Assembly (NCBI GenBank): GCA_947174295.1
Contig: CAMWIG010000069.1
Location: 1-9,568 of the forward strand
DNA: 9,568 nucleotides
Direction of reading: 5' to 3'
Source: an uncultured Alistipes sp.
GTDB lineage: Bacteria; Bacteroidota; Bacteroidia; Bacteroidales; Rikenellaceae
Each line of letters begins with the position of its first letter. Position 1 is the stretch's first letter. Under the pieces are notes generated by a model that saw only the letters and a program-made list of their open reading frames with translations, was not told the origin of the DNA and ran no database searches. Below, one piece after another: positions 1-6,089 of the stretch. The translations under genes and the position numbers were made by a program.

Positions 1-28
1 TTTCGCCGATTGCACACGACACCATAAC

Positions 29-57
29 AAAAAAGCAAGGGCGCAGGTGCAGCCCTT
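29..57 (-). terminator. intrinsic terminator, minus strand
   Basis: On the minus strand a 6-bp stem (aagggc/gccctt, plus positions 37-42 and 52-57) with a 9-nt loop is followed within two bases by six T (plus-strand aaaaaa, 29-34). This is the normal shape of a rho-independent terminator reading leftward. It gives the candidate small RNA a defined 3' end. Confidence 0.6.
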
Positions 58-243
58 TCGGTAGGCCTCGCGAGCCTTGGAATGGTAACTGCCCTTACGC
101 CCAAGCCAGCCGCCCGCACCAGGTGCAGGGGCAAAGCAATGGTTTCGGACAAATTTTATATCGAGAAATACCTATTGCAAAGACGATAGTCGAAAGTTTA
201 GAGCGGTATAAAAGTTTGTCCTAACCTTTAATTATATATGTCG

Positions 244-259
244 GCGGCTACGTAGCCGC
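244..259. repeat. 16-bp perfect palindrome
   Basis: The 16 bases gcggctacgtagccgc read the same on both strands. The palindrome lies just downstream of the minus-strand -7 box at 269-276, so in a minus-strand transcript it would form a hairpin very near the 5' end, which could stabilise the RNA. It could equally be a dyad for a DNA-binding protein. Confidence 0.5.
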
Positions 260-268
260 ATCTGTCTG

Positions 269-276
269 CAAAGGTA
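269..276 (-). promoter_or_regulatory. Bacteroidota -7 promoter box (minus strand)
   Basis: On the minus strand this reads TACCTTTG, an exact match to the TAnnTTTG box used by the Bacteroidota housekeeping sigma factor. No TTTG-like -33 element sits 19-21 nt upstream, so the promoter is incomplete by consensus. Predicted transcription start is near 262-264, heading left. Confidence 0.4.
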
Positions 277-321
277 ACATAATTTTTCAATTCTTAATTA
301 TGCGACCCGTCGAAATGAAAT

Positions 322-500
322 GTTACGGAGCGTAGACTTGGCTTATAACCAAAAGGCTCTGGTAAACCTGACACTATAAGCACAAAAGAGCCCACGCCCG
401 TAACGTAGATGTTATACCCGTCCTTACGCCGGACATGGGCCGGCGCTCGTGGGACTAAATCTGTGCTTTGCCAGTGTCTAAAATTTTACCAGAATTTTTT
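322..500. ncRNA. candidate rod-shaped structured RNA element (unidentified, strand uncertain)
   Basis: Four nested helices line up into one rod: 358-366 with 485-493 (9 bp), 370-375 with 473-478 (6 bp), 379-384 with 462-467 (6 bp) and 391-396 with 448-453 (6 bp). A GC hairpin (427-432 with 440-445) sits in the apical part. A competing helix, 322-328 plus 330-333 with 394-404, uses bases of the fourth rod helix, so two exclusive folds are possible. On the plus strand the closing helix is followed by six T (495-500), like a terminator, and TAGACTTG at 333-340 is a one-mismatch -7 box. On the minus strand TATCTTTG at 546-553 is a perfect -7 box. I cannot decide the strand or name the family. A 6S-like RNA, a leader switch or a mobile-element RNA are all possible. 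Confidence 0.45.
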
Positions 501-518
501 GGTTGGCAAAGTTCACGA

Positions 519-536
519 ATCCGTCTTCCGACGGAT
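519..536. other. short hairpin near minus-strand start site
   Basis: A 7-bp perfect stem (atccgtc/gacggat) with a 4-nt loop. Read on the minus strand the loop is GGAA, a GNRA-type stable tetraloop, and the hairpin would be at the very 5' end of any transcript started from the -7 box at 546-553. There is no T-run on either side, so it is not a terminator. Confidence 0.4.
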
Positions 537-545
537 CGCTTATCG

Positions 546-553
546 CAAAGATA
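546..553 (-). promoter_or_regulatory. Bacteroidota -7 promoter box (minus strand)
   Basis: On the minus strand this reads TATCTTTG, exactly the TAnnTTTG consensus and the same octamer as at the two strong promoters in this window. The expected -33 position (about 574-577) reads gctg, a poor match to TTTG. If used, transcription would begin near 539 and run left through the structured element at 322-500, possibly as far as the terminator at 29-57. Confidence 0.4.
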
Positions 554-664
554 ATACAAATAATCCGAATTTACAGCCGATTATGCTTTTTTTGTGCTGC
601 GGAGCGTTGTTCGCGTTGCGATATCCGTTCCGCGGATTGGCCCGGGAGCCGTATGGAGCATAGG

Positions 665-702
665 AAACGGCGTGCGGACTTTCGAAAAACCGCACGCCGT
701 TT
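665..702 (-). terminator. strong terminator hairpin after the hydrolase gene
   Basis: A perfect 13-bp stem (665-677 with 690-702) encloses a 12-nt loop. The stem ends in AAA on the left and TTT on the right, so it can work in both directions, though the T-run is short. It begins 26 nt past the stop of the minus-strand hydrolase gene and is best read as that gene's terminator. It also insulates the hydrolase from the structured RNA region to the left. Confidence 0.75.
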
Positions 703-727
703 AATCGCTCGTTGCCCTTGGTGATTT

Positions 728-1549
728 CTAATTGCCGACAGGCGGTTGTCCGTCGCTGTTGACGAAGCCCAGCAGGATTTCGGCCGCGCGGGCGGGCTCC
801 TCGATGAAGCCCATGTGGCCCGAGTCGTCGAGCCATGCCACCTCGGCCTGAGGATGCGCCGCGGCGATGGCCTCGGCGGTCTCGGCGGGGATGTAGCCGT
901 CCTTGCGGCCGAAGATGAAGAGCTGGCGCACGGAGCTGCGGCGCAGCATCTCGTTGCGGTCGGGCCGCAACGTCATGCCGCCCAGAAGCGCCACGATGCC
1001 GGCATCCTCGGTGACGAAAACCTGCTCGGTGAGGTCCTCTATGTAGTCCGACATCCGGCGGCGGTTCTCCTCGGCGAAGCCTGCCGCGGGGGCTATGCGG
1101 GCGATGAGGTCCTTCTTGCCGGCGCGCACGAGGTCGATTTCGCGCCGGCGGTCGGCGCGCTTCTGCTCGCTGTCGGGGTTGGGCGTCGAGGAGAAGAGCA
1201 CCACGCCGTCGAGAATCTCGGGGTAGAGCTCGCACACGGCGAGTGCCGCGTAGCCGCCCATCGAGTGGCCCACGAGCGTGCAGCGTTCGATGCCGAGTGC
1301 GTGCAGTGCGTCGCGCACGACGCCCGCCAGGTACTCCATGGTGTGCACCTCGCCCTTGACCTCGGAGATGCCGTGGCCCGGCAGATCGAGCGTCACCACG
1401 CGCACGCTGCGGTAGAGCAGCGGCACGAAATCCTCCCAGACCAGAAGCGATTCGAGGTAGCCGTGGAGCAGAACCACGCAGCGCTCGCCCTGCTGCGAGT
1501 CGCAGACGTGAAGGGCCGTGTCGCCGGCCATTATGAATTTTTCAATCAT
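728..1549 (-). CDS. alpha/beta-fold hydrolase
   Basis: A 273-residue protein of the alpha/beta-hydrolase superfamily (PF00561/PF12697 type), about the usual length. The oxyanion-hole motif HGY is at 29-31, DLPGHG at 55-60, and the nucleophile elbow GHSMGG at 94-99 places the catalytic serine at S96. Probable acid and base are D217 (in FGRKDGYIP) and H245 (in DDSGHMGF), so the triad is complete. A helical cap lies between about 125 and 200. There is no signal peptide or membrane segment, so it should be cytoplasmic. The substrate cannot be read from sequence: esterase, lactonase, haloperoxidase-like or C-C hydrolase activities all occur in this family. It is transcribed alone, divergently from dapF, and ends at the hairpin 665-702. 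The start at 1549 is the first ATG; an internal Met at residue 7 is an alternative. Confidence 0.93.
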   Translation of the reverse strand: MIEKFIMAGDTALHVCDSQQGERCVVLLHGYLESLLVWEDFVPLLYRSVRVVTLDLPGHGISEVKGEVHTMEYLAGVVRDALHALGIERCTLVGHSMGGYAALAVCELYPEILDGVVLFSSTPNPDSEQKRADRRREIDLVRAGKKDLIARIAPAAGFAEENRRRMSDYIEDLTEQVFVTEDAGIVALLGGMTLRPDRNEMLRRSSVRQLFIFGRKDGYIPAETAEAIAAAHPQAEVAWLDDSGHMGFIEEPARAAEILLGFVNSDGQPPVGN

Positions 1550-1571
1550 AGCGTTTCGTGTTTTGCGACTG

Positions 1572-1579
1572 CAAGTTTA
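1572..1579 (-). promoter_or_regulatory. possible -7 box for the hydrolase gene
   Basis: On the minus strand this reads TAAACTTG, one mismatch from TAnnTTTG, and lies 22 nt upstream of the hydrolase start codon. No clear -33 TTTG is present at the right distance. It is the best candidate in the divergent intergenic region for this direction, but weak. Confidence 0.3.
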
Positions 1580-1649
1580 ACCAAAATTTTCCATTCCGCC
1601 GCCGGCCTGTGCCGCGCCGCGCGATATTTTTTCGATTTGTCCCGCTACA

Positions 1650-1681
1650 TTTGGTCGGGTTTGTAATTTCGACTATCTTTG
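1650..1681 (+). promoter_or_regulatory. Bacteroidota promoter for dapF and following genes
   Basis: TTTG at 1650-1653, a 20-nt spacer, then TATCTTTG at 1674-1681: a near-ideal Bacteroidota housekeeping promoter. Transcription should begin near 1687. This rules out a TTG start for dapF at 1679, which falls inside the -7 box, and supports the ATG at 1709. The same promoter probably serves dapF, the nitroreductase gene and tamL, since no good promoter is seen in the short gaps between them. Confidence 0.85.
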
Positions 1682-1708
1682 TCGATTGAGCCGAAGATAA
1701 CATCGAAT

Positions 1709-2740
1709 ATGGAGAACGTAACAGAGCAAAACCGGAACAACGATGCTGCGCAGGGCGGGCCGAAAACCGCTTCGCAGTGCAGGACAGTGCGTTATGTCAG
1801 GTGCCACGGGTCGTCGAACCGCTTCGTGATGGTCGACGGCGTGGCCGAGGCCGACGCTCTGGCGGGCGTCGATTTAGGGCGTCTGTCGCGCCGGGTGTGC
1901 GACTCCCGGTGCGCGACGGGCGGGGCTGACGGACTGCTGGTGTTCGCCGCCGGGGAGGGCGGCTACGCCATGCGCATGTTCAACCCCGACGGCTCGCAGG
2001 CCGAGATGTGCGGCAACGGAATACGCTGCGTGGCGCGTCTGGCCGCCGACCTGCTTCACGCCGGCGAGTTCACGCTCTTCTCGGGCGGACGGCCCTACCG
2101 CATAACCCGCGGCGAGCCGATAGGCGAGGGGCTTGCCACGTTCGGCGTCGAGATAGGCGTCGCGACATCGGGCCCGGATTTCGGATTCTTCGGCCCGGAC
2201 GAGACGTTCGTCGGCAAGGTGATTGCTCCGCTCGACGGAGAGCTGCGTTTCACGGCGCTGAATCTCGGCAATCCGCACGTTACGGCCTGCGTCGAACGCA
2301 TCGACATGGAGCTCCTGCGGCGTCTGGGCGAGCGTGTCAAGCAGCTGCCCGGGGTCTTTCCGCACGGTGTGAACGTGAGCCTTTACGAGTGCGGGCCCGA
2401 CGGCCTGTTCGTCGCGACCTACGAGCGCGGAGCGGGCATAACCTCGTCGTGCGGCACGGCCATGACGGCATCGGCCACGGCGGCGGCGCTGCTCGGCCTG
2501 ATACCGTTCGGCGCCGAGGTCGACGTGCGCAACAGCGGCGGCATGGTGCGCTGCCTGCCGCAGCGTGCCGCCGACGGAGCGCTCGGCACGCGTCTGACGG
2601 GCAACGCAACATACGAGTTCGCAGGCAGATTCCTTACCGACGCCGCGGGCGCAGTGTCGGAGGTGACGGTAGACGAACGGTTCGACGCCGAGACGCAGGC
2701 ATACGGCCGCTTCGCCGCGAATGTGAAAAAAAGAGACTGA
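1709..2740 (+). CDS. dapF: diaminopimelate epimerase (divergent)
   Basis: DapF interconverts LL- and meso-diaminopimelate in the cytoplasm, for lysine and peptidoglycan. The cofactor-independent two-cysteine mechanism is readable: C101 in NPDGSQAEMCGNG and C248 in GITSSCGTA, with YERG at 238-241, GNPH and FPHGVNV as the expected substrate-binding segments. At 343 residues it is longer than the usual 260-280, with about 25 extra polar residues at the N-terminus and a C-terminal tail of roughly 45. Two family signatures are altered: the usual GND-F near the N-terminus reads SSNRF (35-39), and the usual GxGET before the second cysteine reads GAGIT. The ATG at 1709 was chosen because an upstream TTG lies inside the promoter's -7 box. 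It is first in a run with the next two genes. A related amino-acid racemase remains a lesser possibility. Confidence 0.88.
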   Translation: MENVTEQNRNNDAAQGGPKTASQCRTVRYVRCHGSSNRFVMVDGVAEADALAGVDLGRLSRRVCDSRCATGGADGLLVFAAGEGGYAMRMFNPDGSQAEMCGNGIRCVARLAADLLHAGEFTLFSGGRPYRITRGEPIGEGLATFGVEIGVATSGPDFGFFGPDETFVGKVIAPLDGELRFTALNLGNPHVTACVERIDMELLRRLGERVKQLPGVFPHGVNVSLYECGPDGLFVATYERGAGITSSCGTAMTASATAAALLGLIPFGAEVDVRNSGGMVRCLPQRAADGALGTRLTGNATYEFAGRFLTDAAGAVSEVTVDERFDAETQAYGRFAANVKKRD

Positions 2741-2756
2741 AAAACATAACGACAAT

Positions 2757-3503
2757 ATGCGAAACGCTATTTTCAAACATCGTTCTATTAGGCGATACAA
2801 GCCGACGCCGATTCCCGCCGACGTGCTGCGGGATATTCTCGAAGCCGCATCGCGCGCTTCGACATGCGGAAACATGCAGCTCTATTCGTTGATAGTCACG
2901 CAGTCGCAGGAGCTGCGCGAGAAGCTCGCACCGTGCCACTTCAACCAGCCCATGGTGACCGAAGCTCCGTGCGTGGTCACCGTATGCGCCGACGTGCACC
3001 GATTCTCGATGTGGTGCGACCAGCGCGACGCCAAGCCCGCATACGACAACTTCGCGTGGTTCGTGAACGCCGCGACGGACGCCCTGCTGGCGGCGCAGAA
3101 CCTCGTCATCGAGGCCGAGACCCACGGACTCGGCGTGTGCTACCTCGGCACCACGCTCTACACGGCCGCCGAGATTGCCAAGATTCTCGCCCTGCCGAAG
3201 GGCGTGATGCCGCTGACCACCGTCGTGGTGGGATATCCCGCCGAGGAGCCGCCCCTTACGGACCGCCTGCCGCTGGAAGCGGTCGTGCACTACGAAAACT
3301 ACACCGAGTACACGGCTGCCGAAATCGACGAGCTGTGGGCCGAGCGCGAGGAGTCGGAGCAGATGAAGCGCATCGTCGCCGAGAACGGCGAGGAGAATCT
3401 GGCGCAGGTGTTCACGCGCCACCGCTACCGTGCGGAGGACAATCTGGCCATATCGCGCTCGTACTTCGAGCTGCTGAAACGTCAGGGTTTCTTCAACAAC
3501 TGA
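2757..3503 (+). CDS. nitroreductase-family flavoprotein (NfsA-like)
   Basis: A 248-residue member of the nitroreductase superfamily (PF00881), FMN-binding NAD(P)H-dependent oxidoreductases that usually work as cytoplasmic dimers. The N-terminal HRSIRRYKP (8-16) is the classic FMN-phosphate-binding start. A second family segment, with GLGVCYLGT near the middle followed by the VVVGYPAEEPP strand and turn, is typical of the NfsA/FRP-like branch. The C-terminal third is charged and helical, as in that branch, where it wraps the partner subunit. The true substrate is unknown: quinones, flavins or nitro compounds are reduced by relatives. It begins 16 nt after dapF and ends 29 nt before tamL, so it is probably co-transcribed with both, although no shared pathway is obvious. 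Confidence 0.92.
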   Translation: MRNAIFKHRSIRRYKPTPIPADVLRDILEAASRASTCGNMQLYSLIVTQSQELREKLAPCHFNQPMVTEAPCVVTVCADVHRFSMWCDQRDAKPAYDNFAWFVNAATDALLAAQNLVIEAETHGLGVCYLGTTLYTAAEIAKILALPKGVMPLTTVVVGYPAEEPPLTDRLPLEAVVHYENYTEYTAAEIDELWAEREESEQMKRIVAENGEENLAQVFTRHRYRAEDNLAISRSYFELLKRQGFFNN

Positions 3504-3532
3504 GTCTGTTCAACAACCGGCGCGCCGTGAAG

Positions 3533-5923
3533 ATGTCGTGGAGAATATTGCCGCTCGTCGCGCTCTGCCTGCTGGCGGGGTGCAGCGTCACGCGCCGTGT
3601 TCCCGAGGGGAGGTATTTCCTGCAAAAGGTGACCGTGGAGCCCGACGACGAGACGCCGAAAAAGGAGCGCATAACGGCGGCGGAGCTCGAACGATATGTC
3701 CGGCAGTCGCCCAACAAGCGCTTCCTCGGCACGAATCTATACGTGTGGATATACAATCTGGCAAATCCCGGGAAGCAGAACTGGTGGAACAACCTCAAAC
3801 GCAAGATAGGCCGCGAGCCCGTGCTATACGACCAGGCGCTCACCGAGCGCTCGGCCGAGAACCTGAAAATATACATGGATTCGCGAGGGTACTACTCCTC
3901 GGAGGCGACATACGAAGTCGACACGCTGCGCCGCCCGAAGCGCGCATACGTGACTTACCGCACGCGGCAGGGGCTGCCATATCGGATAGTGAGCGTGAAG
4001 TACGACTTCCGAGACCGTTTCCTCGGGCAGATTCTCGAACCCGATACTGCGCAGTCGCTGGTGCGGCGGGGCGAGGTGCTCGACATCTCGGTGCTCGACG
4101 CCGAGCGCAAACGCGTAACCGAGTATCTTAAACAGCGCGGATACTACGACTTTTCGGTCGGCAACATCGAGTATCTGGTCGATACGCTCATGGGCGGCCG
4201 TCGGGCGGCCGTGACGATGGTGGTCAAGCAGACCGTCGCCGGGTATGACGAGCGGGGCGAGGCCGTGATGGACAACAACACGGTATACCGCATAGGCGAG
4301 ATAAACGTATTTCCGAACTTCGACCCCACGGTGGCGGTCGGAGACCCCGACTACGTGAGCCGGCTCGACACGACGAGCTACCGCGGGCTGAACATCATAG
4401 CGGCAGGCCGTCCGAATGTCCGGGCCCGCGTGCTGAGAGCGATGATTCCGATATATCCCAACAGCGTCTACGACATCGACCGCGTGTCGCGGACATATCA
4501 GGACATAATGTCGATGGGGTACTTCAAGAGCACCAAAATCAACTTCGCCGTGCAGCCGCAGGGCGATGCCGCGGACGACTACGTGACATATATCGGCGAC
4601 GGGGCCCAGAGCGACTCCGCGCAGCTGCTGCGCGCAAGGGAGGGGTATCTCACCTGCAACATACTCTGCACGCCGGCGTTGAAGCAGAGCTTCAAGGTGG
4701 AGTTGGAGGCCAGCACGACGTCGAGCTTCTACGGTGTGAACGCTACGGTCGGGTATCAGCACCGCAACATATTCCGCGGAGCCGAGGCGTTCGACGCCGC
4801 AGTGACGGTCGGATACGAATACTACATCCGCAACAACACGTCGCATACGCGCCACGCGCGCGAGCTGGGAATCACGGCCGGACTCTCGTTCCCGCGTCTG
4901 CTGCTGCCCGTGCGAACCGTGCGGTTCCGCTCGGTGAACCAGCCGCTCACGCGTCTGCAACTCTCCATGTCGTTTCAGGACAGACCCTACTACCGCCGAA
5001 CGCTGGCGGGCGCCATGTGGACATACTCGTGGTCGAACAACCGCTACTCGTCGTTCTCGGTCAGCCCGGCGAACATCAACGTCATCGACCTGAAAAGCAT
5101 AGACCAGAACTTCCTGGACGCGATAGGCAATCCCTATCTGCGCGAGAGCTTCCGCTCGCAGCTCGTGGCCGGAATCTCGGGAACATACACCTACAACAAC
5201 CAGCGGCGCAACCTCGGCGGCGACGCCACGCTCGTGCGATTCAACTGGGAGACCGCCGGCAACCTCATTCAGGGGCTCGAATCGCTCTTCTCGAAACACG
5301 CCGCAGGCGAGGACTACTACACGATTTTCGGCCTGCGCTACAACCAGTATTTCCGTGTCGACCTCAGCGTGAGCCACAAAATCATGCTCGGCGAGAAGAC
5401 TGCCGTCGCCGGGCGTCTGTTCGGCGGTTTCGGCATGGCATACGGCAACGGTCAGACGCTGCCCTACGACCGATTCTTCTACGCCGGCGGCAGCAACAGC
5501 ATGCGCGGCTGGACGCCGCGGACGCTCGGACCGGGCGGGCAGCTCGCGCCGGAGTACCGCCCCGACTACGACCGCAACCGCTACAACTACCCGCAGCAGG
5601 TGGGCGACATAAAGCTCGAAGCCAACATCGAACTGCGCTTCCCGATATGGGGCATCTTCTACGGCGCGACGTTCCTCGACCTGGGCAACGTGTGGATGCG
5701 CCGCGACTCCGACCCGGCGGCCGAATTCCGTTTCGACCGATTCTACAAACAGCTGGGTTTCAACACGGGACTCGGAATCAGACTCGACATCAAGTTCGCC
5801 GTGCTGCGTCTGGACTGGGGTATCCGGCTCCACGACCCCAACTGCCCGGCGGGCGAGCGGTGGATTCACGACTTCCGCTGGAAGAATACGGCGCTCAACT
5901 TCGGCGTGGGCTATCCGTTCTGA
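3533..5923 (+). CDS. tamL: TamL: lipid-anchored TamA/BamA-family outer-membrane protein
   Basis: A 796-residue Omp85-superfamily protein. The N-terminus is a lipoprotein signal: hydrophobic LPLVALCLLAG followed by the lipobox cysteine C17, the hallmark of the Bacteroidota TamA variant called TamL. Residues about 20-370 form the periplasmic part, with POTRA-like segments (for example around LKIYMDSRGYYSS and LKQRGYYDFSVGN). From about 380 to the end is a 16-strand-type beta barrel (bacterial surface antigen, PF01103) rich in alternating aromatics, with loop-6 motif MRGW at 657-660 corresponding to the family's RGF/RGY, and a final aromatic residue (GYPF end) acting as the beta-signal. It should insert or translocate outer-membrane or surface proteins together with TamB. 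tamB is not in this window. GTG at 3527 is an alternative start two codons upstream. Confidence 0.9.
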   Translation: MSWRILPLVALCLLAGCSVTRRVPEGRYFLQKVTVEPDDETPKKERITAAELERYVRQSPNKRFLGTNLYVWIYNLANPGKQNWWNNLKRKIGREPVLYDQALTERSAENLKIYMDSRGYYSSEATYEVDTLRRPKRAYVTYRTRQGLPYRIVSVKYDFRDRFLGQILEPDTAQSLVRRGEVLDISVLDAERKRVTEYLKQRGYYDFSVGNIEYLVDTLMGGRRAAVTMVVKQTVAGYDERGEAVMDNNTVYRIGEINVFPNFDPTVAVGDPDYVSRLDTTSYRGLNIIAAGRPNVRARVLRAMIPIYPNSVYDIDRVSRTYQDIMSMGYFKSTKINFAVQPQGDAADDYVTYIGDGAQSDSAQLLRAREGYLTCNILCTPALKQSFKVELEASTTSSFYGVNATVGYQHRNIFRGAEAFDAAVTVGYEYYIRNNTSHTRHARELGITAGLSFPRLLLPVRTVRFRSVNQPLTRLQLSMSFQDRPYYRRTLAGAMWTYSWSNNRYSSFSVSPANINVIDLKSIDQNFLDAIGNPYLRESFRSQLVAGISGTYTYNNQRRNLGGDATLVRFNWETAGNLIQGLESLFSKHAAGEDYYTIFGLRYNQYFRVDLSVSHKIMLGEKTAVAGRLFGGFGMAYGNGQTLPYDRFFYAGGSNSMRGWTPRTLGPGGQLAPEYRPDYDRNRYNYPQQVGDIKLEANIELRFPIWGIFYGATFLDLGNVWMRRDSDPAAEFRFDRFYKQLGFNTGLGIRLDIKFAVLRLDWGIRLHDPNCPAGERWIHDFRWKNTALNFGVGYPF

Positions 5924-5959
5924 TGCTGCCGGATGGCGAAGTCCGGGCGGCGGGTGTAT

Positions 5960-5984
5960 GCCGGCCGCGGGACTGAGGGCCGGC
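5960..5984 (+). terminator. GC-rich hairpin after tamL (possible terminator)
   Basis: A perfect 7-bp all-GC stem (gccggcc/ggccggc) with an 11-nt loop, starting 36 nt past the tamL stop. No T-run follows, so intrinsic termination is doubtful. It could slow 3' decay or act with another factor. Confidence 0.3.
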
Positions 5985-6027
5985 CGGGGTCTGGCGGCGA
6001 GGCTGTGCAGCGGCGGCAGGGCGAAAA

Positions 6028-6059
6028 TTTCGTTTTGTCGGCGAGTTTTACTACTTTTA
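6028..6059 (+). promoter_or_regulatory. possible promoter for ftsY
   Basis: TACTTTTA at 6052-6059 differs from TAnnTTTG only at the last base, and TTTC at 6028-6031 lies 20 nt upstream, one mismatch from TTTG. Predicted start is about 6065, leaving a leader of about 25 nt before ftsY. The local sequence is AT-rich against a GC-rich background, which supports a regulatory role. Confidence 0.45.
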
Positions 6060-6089
6060 CGGCGATTTAAAGGACTTAATTATAGAAAC

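Larger units (their letters stand above)
29..263 (-). ncRNA. candidate structured small RNA (unidentified)
   Basis: I do not recognise this RNA family. Read on the minus strand, a perfect Bacteroidota -7 box (TACCTTTG, 269-276) is followed by a transcript that would begin near 263 and end at an intrinsic terminator at 29-57, giving about 235 nt. Visible structure includes a 16-nt perfect palindrome at 244-259, a long inverted repeat pairing 147-160 with 208-222 (ggacaaa...ttttata against tataaaa...tttgtcc, with one unpaired base), a GC-rich palindromic hairpin around 113-127, and the terminator stem. The -33 element is not convincing. No reading frame in it looks like a gene. RNase P RNA and tmRNA were considered and not supported. 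It could also be a long untranslated leader or a relic of a mobile element. Confidence 0.45.

Noticed and set aside
82..189. A 35-codon plus-strand frame starting MVTALTPKPA
   Set aside because: It lies antisense to the candidate small RNA and its sequence is explained by the RNA's stems. No promoter or clear ribosome-binding site is seen. Conservation at the protein level would reopen it.
29..553. RNase P RNA or tmRNA on the minus strand
   Set aside because: Length would fit, but I see neither the RNase P core (a GAGGAAAGTCC-like segment) nor a tmRNA tag frame ending in an Ala-Leu-Ala-Ala type peptide with a T-arm.
409..663. A plus-strand frame of 84 codons in the gene-free block
   Set aside because: It starts inside the rod-shaped element, has no ribosome-binding context or recognisable domain, and its beginning follows the foldable RNA rather than a coding pattern. 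Not fully excluded.
746..1666. A plus-strand open frame opposite the hydrolase gene
   Set aside because: The hydrolase has a full catalytic triad in the right order. The antisense product is a compositional shadow, rich in H, A, V and E.
3824..5869. A minus-strand open frame of about 680 codons opposite tamL
   Set aside because: Same codon-bias artefact; tamL has a lipoprotein signal, a barrel and family motifs, and the antisense product has none.
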